Shown one piece after another: positions 26,883 to 34,381 of a stretch of DNA of 64,000 nt; position 1 is the stretch's first letter; every line of letters starts with the position of its first letter. The stretch is from Terrabacter sp040702505 (lineage in GTDB: Bacteria; Actinomycetota; Actinomycetes; Actinomycetales; Dermatophilaceae): positions 1,054,001-1,118,000 of the forward strand of contig NZ_JBFBLC010000001.1 of the NCBI RefSeq assembly GCF_040702505.1, given 5' to 3'. The position numbers were made by a program, and so were the translations under genes. Below the pieces are notes generated by a model. That model was given only the letters and a program-made list of their open reading frames with translations. It searched no databases and was not told the origin of the DNA.

Positions 26883-27286
26883 CCACGAACGACATGCAAC
26901 AGCCGACAGGGCCGGCAGGCGCCGAGGAGCGCGAGCTCGCCCGTGCCGCGACCGAAGCCATCCGTGGCATAAACCATCTGACAGTGGGATCGCCCGCGAT
27001 TCCGGCGCCACAGATGTTCGAGGTCCTTGGCGATCTCAAGTGCCTCGGCTACGGCCTCGAGCAAGCGCTTCGCCAGCTTGCACGTTCCCTGGCCTCCTCG
27101 TTGGCGGTCTACGCGGTCTTCGAGGAGGACGGCGGCAACCCCGAGGAGAGCGTCGCCTACGCCATGGACAGCATGCGCGTCGCGGCCGGACACGCAAGTC
27201 GTCTTGGTGAGGTGCTCGACTTCGCCCAGATCGACATCAGCCGGCAGGGCTATTACCCGCCGACCAACACCTTGGAGGCGTCATGA
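26879..27286 (+). CDS. Conserved AICE-type small protein
   Basis: A 135-residue soluble, helical protein, with PAPQMFEVLGDLKCLGYGLEQ in the middle followed by QALRQLARSLASSLAVY. Similar proteins with this opening occur between tra and rep in actinomycete elements; no function is assigned. It overlaps the FtsK-type stop and the WhiB start by four bases each. Confidence 0.6.
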   Translation: MTTNDMQQPTGPAGAEERELARAATEAIRGINHLTVGSPAIPAPQMFEVLGDLKCLGYGLEQALRQLARSLASSLAVYAVFEEDGGNPEESVAYAMDSMRVAAGHASRLGEVLDFAQIDISRQGYYPPTNTLEAS

Positions 27287-27723
27287 GTGTGCGAGCCACG
27301 ACGCAGCGCCGCCAACCCATGGCGTACGTCCGGGCTCAGGCGACTCCCGGCAACTGGTTGCGTGACTACGGCCAGCCGATCAAGTGCCTGAACACGAAGC
27401 GTGGGCCGAGTCTGCAGTCGCTCCTCGAGCCGACGTGGATGCGCGATGCGATCTGCTCGAGCGTCGACCCCGAGCTGTGGTTCCAGGAGTCCGACACCTC
27501 GTCGGCTCGGCGTGCCATCTCGCTCTGCCGTCAGTGCCCGGTCCGAGCGATGTGCCTCGCCTCCGCTCTGGTGTTCCGCGAGGAGTACGGCATCAGCGGC
27601 GGACTCACCCCCAGCCAGCGTCGGCCACTTGAGAGCCGCCTCATGCGAGGTCAGGCGCTCGGGGACGTGCTCGCCATCGGCCTGCGTCGCCGCACCGAGC
27701 TTGATCAGCAGGGAGTGGCCTGA
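27283..27723 (+). CDS. WhiB-family iron-sulfur regulator
   Basis: A 146-residue protein with the four cluster-binding cysteines (C58, then C82-x2-C85-x5-C91) and the following GISGG turn (~103-107), which corresponds to the GVWGG turn of WhiB proteins. WhiB-like proteins bind a [4Fe-4S] cluster and sigma factors to regulate transcription. Its N-terminal ~50 residues are a poorly conserved basic extension. Encoded within the AICE core operon, it probably links element activity to redox or nutritional state; that link is inference. Confidence 0.88.
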   Translation: MSVRATTQRRQPMAYVRAQATPGNWLRDYGQPIKCLNTKRGPSLQSLLEPTWMRDAICSSVDPELWFQESDTSSARRAISLCRQCPVRAMCLASALVFREEYGISGGLTPSQRRPLESRLMRGQALGDVLAIGLRRRTELDQQGVA

Positions 27724-27777
27724 TGACGCCGCTGCCTGAGCAGGTTACTCACGAGCGCTCGATGTCGAGGGGCGAGG

Positions 27778-29157
27778 ATGATGGCGACACGTCGCGACTC
27801 GGGACCATCTGACTCGCTCCTAGGCTCAGCCGGTCTCGAGTCCGCCGAACGGCGCGCTTCTGGCTGTGCGCGGCCGGTGCGCCTGCAAGGCTCGAAGCAG
27901 CTGGTGAACACCGTCACCGGCGAGGTCCAGACCCTTTACAGCTCCGCCGGAGAGCTCGACGGACACACGTACGTCAGGTGCAACAACCGTCGGGCCAGCG
28001 TGTGCCCGACCTGCAGTCGTGAGTACAAGGGCGATGCCTGGCACCTACTCATGTGCGGCCTCGCGGGCGGAAAGGGTGTGCCTGAGTCGGTCGCGGACCG
28101 ACCCTGCACCTTCGTGACGCTCACTGCTCCATCGTTCGGGGCCGTGCATGGGGTCCGGGACAAGGGCCCCTGCCGGGCGAGGCGTGACAGCCCCGTGTGC
28201 GCGCATGGACGTCCCCAGTGGTGCCGCAAGCGTCACGCACTCGATGACCGGCAAGTCGGTCAGGCCCTGTGCTGGGAGTGCTACGACTACCTGGGGCACG
28301 TGTTGTGGCAGTGGCACGCGCCCGAGCTGTGGCGGCGCTTCACCATCGCGCTGCAACGGGACCTTGCGAAACGCGCCGGTCTCAAGATCACGCATTTCCG
28401 CAAGGCCTGCCGGATCTCGTACTCGAAGGTCGTCGAGTTTCAGGCGCGGGGCCTCGTCCACGTCCATGCGCCGATTCGGCTCGACGGCCCCGCCGGTCCC
28501 GACGGACCAGCCTGCTCGCTGCCGCTGACCGTTGCTGATCTCGAGGCATCTGTCGCGGCATCCGCAGCCGGGGTCCACCTCGACTCGGCTCCACTCCGTG
28601 ACGGCACGTCCTATCGGCTCCGCTGGGGCGCGCAGGCCGACGCACGAACGATCAGCGACGGGGCGGGTCGCGACTCGGGGCGCCGAAGCAGCCGGGTCCA
28701 CCCCGAACAGGTGGCCGCATACCTGGCCAAGTACCTGACAAAGACGACCGAGGACTTCGGTCTGCCCAGCACGGTCGGGTCAGCCGTGCACGCTCGTCTG
28801 CTCGGCGCCACGCCTCATGTGGTGCGGATCATCCAGGGGGCAGAGGCGCTGAGCCGTGAGGGCGAGGAGTACGCCCGGATCGCCGACCGCTACTCAACCT
28901 TGGGCTACCGCGGCCACCCGATCACGAAATCGCGCCGCTACTCCGTGACGTTCGGACAGATCCGGCGTGCGCGACGACTCTTCCGGGCGCGGACCGCGGC
29001 GCTCGATCCTCAGGCAGACATCCGAGAGGTCCTCGACGAGACGGCTCCTGAGGGATTCGAGCTCGTGTCGAGCTTCGTTTACGTCGGCCGCGGCTACCTG
29101 CAGCTGGATCAAGCCGCCGAGGCCGTGCGATCCGCCGCAATGGCACGAGCCAACTGA
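27778..29157 (+). CDS. RepSA-type replication initiator (HUH endonuclease)
   Basis: A 459-residue rolling-circle initiator. Features in order: a Cys-rich zinc module (YVRCNNRRASVCPTCSREY, ~res 65-83), more Cys/His pairs near 140-165, the HUH metal motif in LVHVHAPIRL (~res 226-235), and a catalytic Tyr motif AYLAKYLTK (~res 312-320). It nicks at a double-strand origin to replicate the excised element. The start is ATG 27778 or the next codon ATG 27781, after GGGGCGAGG. HUH chemistry is also that of relaxases, relevant because no separate relaxase is seen. Confidence 0.87.
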   Translation: MMATRRDSGPSDSLLGSAGLESAERRASGCARPVRLQGSKQLVNTVTGEVQTLYSSAGELDGHTYVRCNNRRASVCPTCSREYKGDAWHLLMCGLAGGKGVPESVADRPCTFVTLTAPSFGAVHGVRDKGPCRARRDSPVCAHGRPQWCRKRHALDDRQVGQALCWECYDYLGHVLWQWHAPELWRRFTIALQRDLAKRAGLKITHFRKACRISYSKVVEFQARGLVHVHAPIRLDGPAGPDGPACSLPLTVADLEASVAASAAGVHLDSAPLRDGTSYRLRWGAQADARTISDGAGRDSGRRSSRVHPEQVAAYLAKYLTKTTEDFGLPSTVGSAVHARLLGATPHVVRIIQGAEALSREGEEYARIADRYSTLGYRGHPITKSRRYSVTFGQIRRARRLFRARTAALDPQADIREVLDETAPEGFELVSSFVYVGRGYLQLDQAAEAVRSAAMARAN

Positions 29158-29206
29158 CGGTTCGCAGCCCGCACTACAAGGAATCCAACCGGGAGAGGTG
29201 AGTGGA

Positions 29207-29386
29207 GTGGAGAAGCTGCTGTTGAGTCCTGAGGAGGCGGCGGAGATCCTCGGCGTCACGAGGTCGACGATCTACGACCTGATGCGAATGCGCATCCTGG
29301 CATCGATCAAGATCGGCCGCCGCCGTCTCGTGCCCGTGCAGGCGTGCGAGGAGATGGTCAAGCGAATGGTCGAGGAGTCGGCATGA
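29207..29386 (+). CDS. xis: Excisionase (Xis), winged-helix/HTH_17 type
   Basis: A 59-residue protein, almost entirely an excisionase-type HTH (LSPEEAAEILGVTRSTIYDL, then KIGRRRLVPVQA). GTG 29207 is set by AGAGGTGA at 29194-29201. The stop overlaps the integrase start by four bases, the standard AICE xis-int arrangement. It directs the integrase toward excision. Confidence 0.88.
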   Translation: MEKLLLSPEEAAEILGVTRSTIYDLMRMRILASIKIGRRRLVPVQACEEMVKRMVEESA

Positions 29387-30510
29387 GTCGGCGTGCCAAC
29401 GGAGAAGGGTCGGTCTACGAGACGAAGCAGGGCCGATGGGTCGGCGCGACGTACGCGGATACCAACACCGGCGGCCGTAAGCGTGTCGTGGTCTATGGCC
29501 GCACTCGCGCAGAGGCCCGCAAGAAGCTGGGCGACCTCCAGAAGGAGCTCGACGCCGGCGTCCGCGTCTCCGTCGAGAACTGGACCGTCCAGGCGTACCT
29601 CGAGCACTGGCTCGAAACGGTGGTCAAACCGAACCGAGCGCCTAAGACCTACCAGGGCTACGAGCTCGTCGTGCGGTTGCACCTGGGCCCACTCATCGGG
29701 AACAAGAAGCTGCGCGCTCTGAACGTTCGCGACGTCCGGCTCATGTGTCAGCACCTCGCGGCCAAAGGGATGCAACGCCGTGGCGTCCAGTTTGCGCACG
29801 CGGTCCTGCGCGCCGGCCTACAGAACGCGATGCGTGATGAGCTGCTGACTCGCAACGTCGCCAAGCTCGTCCAGATCCCAGCACCCGAGTACGTCGTCGG
29901 CCATGGGCTCAAACCTGACGAGGCGAAGAGGTTGCTCGAGGCGGCGAAGTCGGAGCGGCTGCATGCGCTCTATGTCCTCGCGCTCTACTTGGGGCTCCGG
30001 CGGGGCGAGCTGCTTGGCCTGCAGTGGCAGCACGTCGACCTTGAGGCCGAGTCTCTTCAGGTCGTGCAAAGCCTCCAACGTGTCGGCGGTCAGCTGCAGC
30101 TCAAGGCGCCCAAGACCCGCAAGTCCAGACGTACGGTTCCGCTGCCGCCCCCGGTCGTCGAGGCACTCAAGGCGCACAAGATCGCTCAGGGCAAGGAACG
30201 GCTGGCAGCCGGTCCCGAATGGCACGACTCGGACATGGTGTTCGCCTCGAAGGTCGGCACCCCGATGGAGCCTGACAACTTGCGCCGCAGCTGGTACCGG
30301 GTGCGCACGGTCCTGCCCGAGCCGCTGCCTCGCTTTCACGACCTGAGGCACACCTGCGTGACGCTCCTGCTGACCGAGGGAGTCGCACCGCACATCGTCC
30401 AGGAGATCGTGGGCCACAGCGCCATCGACGTGACGATGACGATCTACGCGCACACGTCGCTGGACGAGAAGCGGAAGGCTCTCCAGCTGCTCGGGGAGAG
30501 GCTCGCCTGA
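29383..30510 (+). CDS. int: Tyrosine integrase of the element
   Basis: A 375-residue phage-type integrase with an N-terminal arm-binding domain (GEGSVYETKQGRWVGATYAD), a SAM-like core-binding domain (~60-150) and a catalytic domain with Arg in GLRRGELLGLQW (~res 206), HDLRHT (~318-323), His in VGHSAIDV (~346) and nucleophile Tyr in MTIYAHTS (~355). All catalytic residues are present. It ends 133 bp before the right att repeat and should catalyse recombination in the tRNA-Phe 3' half. Confidence 0.95.
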   Translation: MSRRANGEGSVYETKQGRWVGATYADTNTGGRKRVVVYGRTRAEARKKLGDLQKELDAGVRVSVENWTVQAYLEHWLETVVKPNRAPKTYQGYELVVRLHLGPLIGNKKLRALNVRDVRLMCQHLAAKGMQRRGVQFAHAVLRAGLQNAMRDELLTRNVAKLVQIPAPEYVVGHGLKPDEAKRLLEAAKSERLHALYVLALYLGLRRGELLGLQWQHVDLEAESLQVVQSLQRVGGQLQLKAPKTRKSRRTVPLPPPVVEALKAHKIAQGKERLAAGPEWHDSDMVFASKVGTPMEPDNLRRSWYRVRTVLPEPLPRFHDLRHTCVTLLLTEGVAPHIVQEIVGHSAIDVTMTIYAHTSLDEKRKALQLLGERLA

Positions 30511-30598
30511 TGCGCGTTGCTATCAGCGCTGCTATCAACGGGCGTGGCAGGCGACAAAACGGACAGCCGAGAGGGCGAGTCTCGTCGTTCGAGAAAAG

Positions 30599-30639
30599 AC
30601 AAAGCCGCTGGTCAACAGGGGGATGACCAGCGGCTTTGT
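30599..30639. terminator. Strong bidirectional terminator between int and tRNA-Phe
   Basis: A 16-bp perfect stem (30599-30614 with 30624-30639), nine-base loop. It ends integrase transcription (plus) and the tRNA-Phe transcript (minus). The element therefore brought a replacement terminator for the tRNA it invaded, matching the displaced one at 374-409. Confidence 0.85.
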
Positions 30640-30642
30640 TGA

Positions 30643-30685
30643 GTGGCCAGGGGCGGGGTCGAACCGCCGACCTTCCGATTTTCAG
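30643..30685. repeat. attR: 3' half of tRNA-Phe (43-bp direct repeat)
   Basis: Identical to 416-458. Here it is continuous with the 5' half of the tRNA gene, so the tRNA gene stays whole after integration. Confidence 0.95.
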
Positions 30686-30717
30686 TCGGACGCTCGTACC
30701 AACTGAGCTACCTGGCC
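30644..30717 (-). tRNA. tRNA-Phe (GAA)
   Basis: A 74-nt cloverleaf: acceptor GGCCAGG pairs with CCTGGCC plus discriminator A; the D arm has AGCTCAGTTGGTA; the anticodon loop CTGAAAA gives GAA; the T loop is GTTCGACC. CCA is not encoded. The 3' half is the recombination core of the element. Confidence 0.96.
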
Positions 30718-30825
30718 GGGACAACGAGTGGAACTATAGCCGACCGGCGATGCCATCCCGCAAACCGCCCATCGTCCCACCGCTGCCCGGCCAGGAGACC
30801 GACCAGGCGACCGTGAGGTCGCCCG

Positions 30826-31347
30826 TCACGCCGACGGGCCCTTGGTGCGCACGTCCGCCACGTGTGCCATCGCCTCGCGCAGTTCGCCGAGCCAGTCGCT
30901 CTCGTGCTGGCCGACGAGCTTGACGCACCAGGCGAGCGCCTCGGCCCGCGAGCGGGCGACGCCGGCGTCGACGAGCGTGTCGAGGACGAGCCGCTCCGGC
31001 TGGCGCAGCCGCGTCATGGTCGGGGCCGCGACGTGGGTGAAGAGCTCGGTGCGATCGCCGACCCGTACGGCCCAGGAGACCTTGCGGTCGAAGCGGTGCT
31101 CGGCCTCGCGCGCGATCTCCATGCGCCGCCCGCGGGTGTCCTCGCGGAATGCCCTGGTGCGTCCGGCCCGCGCCTCGGCACGCTCGGCGTCGCTCGAGCC
31201 GTCGGGCAGGTCGACGTCAGCGATCGTCAAGACGACGGTGATCTCCTCACGGTCGACGGTGATCTCGGGTGGCGTGCTGCGCCACTCCTCGGGCAGGCGG
31301 CCGACGAACCAGCCGCGCACCCGCTCCAGTGCTTCATTGGTAATCAT
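30826..31347 (-). CDS. Conserved actinobacterial hypothetical protein
   Basis: A 173-residue soluble protein rich in Arg, Glu and Ala (RVRGWFVGRLPEEWRSTPPE near the start; EITVVLTIADVDLPDG next). It looks conserved in composition but has no motif I can name. It is a single gene on the right chromosomal flank of the element. Its ATG lies in a comparatively AT-rich stretch (31348-31372) that probably holds its promoter. Confidence 0.65.
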   Translation of the reverse strand: MITNEALERVRGWFVGRLPEEWRSTPPEITVDREEITVVLTIADVDLPDGSSDAERAEARAGRTRAFREDTRGRRMEIAREAEHRFDRKVSWAVRVGDRTELFTHVAAPTMTRLRQPERLVLDTLVDAGVARSRAEALAWCVKLVGQHESDWLGELREAMAHVADVRTKGPSA

Positions 31348-31406
31348 GTAATCAGCATTACTCCGTTACGTCGCCCGGTCAATGCCTTACGCCTCCGGCG
31401 AAGCGG

Positions 31407-31451
31407 GAGGACGTATGCCGCGTGGGCCGGGACGACACGGCATACGTCCTC
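31407..31451. terminator. Hairpin with CGTATGCCG arms upstream of guaB1
   Basis: Fourteen-bp arms (31407-31420 and 31438-31451) around a 17-nt loop, containing CGTATGCCG and its complement. It sits between the start of the leftward hypothetical gene and guaB1, so it is not obviously a terminator and could be an operator or leader hairpin. Confidence 0.45.
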
Positions 31452-31493
31452 GGAGGGCGGCGTGCGCTCCGGCGGCGCCTAGAGTTGGGGATC

Positions 31494-32930
31494 GTGCAGT
31501 TCCTCAACGGCCTCCAGCCCCAGCTCGACCTCACCTACGACGACGTCTTCATGGTGCCGAGCCGCTCGTCCGTCACCAGCCGCCTCGACGTCGACCTGGC
31601 GAGCGTCGACGGGTCGGGGACGACGATCCCGATCGTCGTCGCCAACATGACCGCGATCGCCGGGCGCCGGATGGCCGAGACCGTGGCACGCCGGGGCGGC
31701 ATCGCCGTCATCCCGCAGGACATCCCCGTCGAGGTGGTCCGCGAGGTCGTCGCCTGGGTCAAGCAGCGTCACCTCGTGCACGACACCGCGATCACGCTCG
31801 AGCGGCACATGACCGCCGGCGAGGCGCTGGTGCTCATCGGCAAGCGCGCCCACGGGGCGGCCGTCGTGGTGGACGGGTCCAAGCCGGTCGGGATCGTCAC
31901 GGAGCGGGATCTCACGGGCGTCGACCGCTACACCCAGGTGCACGACGTGATGCACGAGGACCTGCTCGTGCTGCCCGAGAGCCTCGACCCGCAGGAGGCC
32001 TTCGAGCGGCTGTCGGCGGCCCGGCGCAAGCTCGCCCCCGTCGTCTCGGAGCACGGCGAGCTCGTCGGCATCCTCACCCGCGGTGGCGCGATCCGAGCAG
32101 GCCTCTACCGGCCCGCCGTCGACGACGCGGGGCGGCTGCGGGTCGCTGCCGCTGTCGGCATCAACGGCGACGTCGCGGCCAAGGCCGCCGAGGTGCTCGA
32201 CACCGGCGCCGATGTCCTCGTCATCGACACCGCGCACGGGCACCAGGACAAGATGATCGAGGCGCTGCGTGCGGTGCGGGCGCTGGGCCCCCGCGTCCCG
32301 GTCGTCGCCGGGAACGTGGTGTCCGCTGCCGGCACCCGCGAGCTCATCGAGGCCGGCGCCGACATCGTCAAGGTGGGGGTCGGCCCGGGCGCCATGTGCA
32401 CGACCCGCATGATGACCGCCGTCGGCCGGCCGCAGTTCTCCGCGGTGCTCGAGTGTGCCACGGCTGCAAGGGAGCTCGGCAAGCACGTCTGGGCCGACGG
32501 TGGCGTCCGACACCCGCGCGACGTCGCGCTGGCGCTCGCTGCCGGTGCGTCCAACGTCATGATCGGCTCGTGGTTCGCCGGCACCCTCGAGTCGCCCGGT
32601 GACCTCTACACCGACAACGACGGCCGGCAGTACAAGGAGTCGTTCGGCATGGCGAGCAGCCGGGCGGTGCGCAACCGGACCGCCACCGACAGCGAGTACG
32701 ACCGGGCCCGCAAGTCCCTCTTCGAGGAGGGCATCAGCACGGCTCGCATGTACATCGACCCGGCGCGCCCGTCGGTCGAGGACGTCCTCGACCAGATTGT
32801 CGCCGGCCTGCGCAGCAGCTGCACGTATGCCGGTGCGCGCAGTCTCGAGGAGTTCCACGAGCGGGCGGTCGTCGGGCTCCAGAGCACCGCCGGCTTCGCC
32901 GAAGGACGGCCCCTGCACACCTCCTGGTGA
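31494..32930 (+). CDS. guaB1: GuaB1-type IMP dehydrogenase/GMP reductase family protein
   Basis: A 478-residue TIM-barrel protein of the IMPDH/GMPR family. A CBS-domain pair (~95-205; HMTAGEALVLIGKRAHGAAV, then VGILTRGG) is inserted in the barrel, and the catalytic loop is GPGAMCTTRMMT with the active Cys at ~302. The loop and overall pattern match the actinobacterial GuaB1 group rather than housekeeping GuaB. Mycobacterial GuaB1 has been reported to be a CBS-regulated GMP reductase, so purine salvage from GMP to IMP is the best guess. GTG 31494 was chosen because MQFLNGLQPQLDLTYDDV is the expected N-terminus. Confidence 0.88.
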   Translation: MQFLNGLQPQLDLTYDDVFMVPSRSSVTSRLDVDLASVDGSGTTIPIVVANMTAIAGRRMAETVARRGGIAVIPQDIPVEVVREVVAWVKQRHLVHDTAITLERHMTAGEALVLIGKRAHGAAVVVDGSKPVGIVTERDLTGVDRYTQVHDVMHEDLLVLPESLDPQEAFERLSAARRKLAPVVSEHGELVGILTRGGAIRAGLYRPAVDDAGRLRVAAAVGINGDVAAKAAEVLDTGADVLVIDTAHGHQDKMIEALRAVRALGPRVPVVAGNVVSAAGTRELIEAGADIVKVGVGPGAMCTTRMMTAVGRPQFSAVLECATAARELGKHVWADGGVRHPRDVALALAAGASNVMIGSWFAGTLESPGDLYTDNDGRQYKESFGMASSRAVRNRTATDSEYDRARKSLFEEGISTARMYIDPARPSVEDVLDQIVAGLRSSCTYAGARSLEEFHERAVVGLQSTAGFAEGRPLHTSW

Positions 32931-32960
32931 CTCCGGCCTGTGCTCGGGGGGTGGCACCCT

Positions 32961-32994
32961 CGTTCGGTCCGGTGACATGTCACCCGACCGAACG
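32961..32994. promoter_or_regulatory. 34-bp near-perfect palindrome after guaB1
   Basis: The halves 32961-32977 and 32978-32994 are complementary at 16 of 17 positions with no loop, centred on TGACATGTCA. It lies 31 bp after the guaB1 stop and 17 bp before the degraded downstream gene. It could be a terminator stem, but lack of a loop and T tract also allows an operator. Confidence 0.5.
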
Positions 32995-33010
32995 CGAATC
33001 GTCGGCTCGA

Positions 33011-33585
33011 GTGCCACGTGCTTCGCTCGCACGCCGGGCTGCGGCGCTCGAGCACGCCGACTCGGACTACCAGTCGGCGCTTGAGGCGGTCGCCGGCAGC
33101 GGAGGCGCCGTCGACGATGTCCACGTCGCGGCTGCCGCGGCCAAGCTCGGCCGGAGGCGCGAGCTGCGTGAGGTCGAGCAGGCCCGCACCGCAGGCCGGT
33201 CAGCGCTGCAGGGCCTGCTCGCAGCGCAGGAGACGCTGTCGAGAGCCGGCTCCTGGTCCGCCTGGGACACCTTCGGCGGTGGCGGCGTCCTCAGCTCGAC
33301 CATGAAGCACGAGCGGCTCGACGATGCCCGGCAGCGGCTGGAGGTCGCCGGTGACGCACTCGCGCGGTTCACCGCGGAGCTCGATGACCTGCGGATGCCG
33401 GCGATCTCCCTGCCCGGGTTCAGTGGCCTCGTGCGCGGCATGGACATCTGGTGGGACAACCTCGCTGTCGACCTCCTCGTGGGCGAGCAGATCAGGAGCG
33501 CCCAGCGCAACGTCGACGCGGCAGCGGCCGGGTCCGCCAAGCGCTCGAGATGCTCGAGAGCCGGCGCGCCGAGCTGGTCCGGTGA
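33011..33585 (+). pseudogene. Frameshifted coiled-coil-rich conserved protein
   Basis: From GTG 33011 a helical protein reads well for ~173 residues (GSWSAWDTFGGGGVLSSTMK, LPGFSGLVRGMDIWWDNL). The frame is then lost at about 33530. The neighbouring frame continues the protein with VRQALEMLESRRAELVR and stops at 33585, while the original frame runs on into unrelated sequence. A one-base deletion (or sequencing error) around 33530 explains this. The intact family is an actinobacterial hypothetical of about 190-200 residues. The start is uncertain because no clear ribosome-binding site is visible. Confidence 0.7.
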
Positions 33586-33681
33586 CGGCTTCGCGGGTGA
33601 CGCGCACACGGCACACGGTCTCCGCCACGTGCCTCGGCCGCCGGTGTCGGAAGGAGGCACGCGGCATACGGCAGGGATGCG

Positions 33682-34374
33682 TCAGTGGCGCTTGCGGCCG
33701 ACCTCGACGACGCGCCAGCCGCGCTCGCGTGCCAGCTCCCGCAGCTCGCGGTCCGGGTTGACGGCGACGGCGGTGCCGACGCGCTCCATCATCGGCAGGT
33801 CGCTGATGGAGTCGCTGTAGGCGCTGCAGCGGGTCAGGTCGTAGCCGCGCTCGGCCGCCAGCTTCTCCATCTCTACGACCTTGCCGGCGGCGTAGCAGAA
33901 CTCACCCGCGAGGCGGCCGGTGTAGCAGCCGTCGTCGTCGAGCTCGCTCCGGGTGGCCACGGCGCCCTCGAGCCCGAGGGCCGTCGCGATGCGGCTCACG
34001 AGCTCGATGGGGGAGGCCGACACGACGATCCGGTCGTGCCCGGCGGCGCGGGCCTCCGCCAGCAGGGCCGTCGAGGCCGGGATCGCTCTGCGCACGATGC
34101 CAGGCACGATCGTGTCGGTCAGGTGGATGATGTCCGACTGCCGGAGGCCGGCGACGGCCCGGAGGATGCGCTCGCGCAGCGCCTCCGAGCCCTCGTCGGT
34201 CGAGCCCTTGCGGTGGAAGGTGACCGCGTTGAGGGTGTCCTTGACGAGGTCCCTCCACGGCACGTGGCCGCTGCGGAAGGCGGCGACGGCGAGCGGGTAG
34301 TTCGCCGAGCCGCGGATCAGCGTGCGGTCCAGGTCGAAGAAGGCGGCTGTGGGGGCGCCGGACAGCGCGGTCAT
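33682..34374 (-). CDS. HAD-IB family phosphatase (SerB-like)
   Basis: A 230-residue HAD hydrolase with all motifs: nucleophile AFFDLDRTLI (~res 11-20), motif II VVSASP, motif III Lys in AAGKVVEMEK, and motif IV YSDSISDLPM. The closest group is subfamily IB, which includes phosphoserine phosphatase-like enzymes acting on small phosphates or lysophospholipids; substrate unknown. It ends seven bases from the desaturase stop region and is downstream of that gene on the same strand, so it probably shares the desaturase transcript. Confidence 0.85.
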   Translation of the reverse strand: MTALSGAPTAAFFDLDRTLIRGSANYPLAVAAFRSGHVPWRDLVKDTLNAVTFHRKGSTDEGSEALRERILRAVAGLRQSDIIHLTDTIVPGIVRRAIPASTALLAEARAAGHDRIVVSASPIELVSRIATALGLEGAVATRSELDDDGCYTGRLAGEFCYAAGKVVEMEKLAAERGYDLTRCSAYSDSISDLPMMERVGTAVAVNPDRELRELARERGWRVVEVGRKRH

Positions 34375-34381
34375 CGCCCGC

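Larger units (their letters stand above)
416..30685 (+). mobile_element. AICE-like integrative element in tRNA-Phe, with T4SS-like genes and a type I RM system
   Basis: The element is bounded by a perfect 43-bp direct repeat identical to the 3' half of tRNA-Phe (416-458 and 30643-30685). The tyrosine integrase and Xis genes lie next to the right repeat, as is usual for actinomycete integrative and conjugative elements (AICEs). Core genes seen are a Pra-like activator, an FtsK-type translocase, a RepSA-type initiator, Xis and Int. Cargo includes a HipA-like/DUF3037 pair, hsdMSR, an OLD-type nuclease, a CoiA-like nuclease, a DUF5753/DUF397 pair and an MFS exporter. A VirB4-centred secretion gene run (10282-18076) sits in the middle. 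The hsd operon and its embedded gene are visibly poorer in G+C than the flanks, consistent with a layered cargo history. Confidence 0.93.

Noticed and set aside
31494..32930. Housekeeping IMP dehydrogenase GuaB
   Set aside because: The catalytic loop (GAMCTTR) and overall pattern fit the GuaB1 group instead.
31479..33032. Long open frame antisense to guaB1
   Set aside because: It is the usual open antisense frame of GC-rich coding DNA; the sense frame has clear IMPDH/GMPR motifs and the antisense product has only low-complexity composition.
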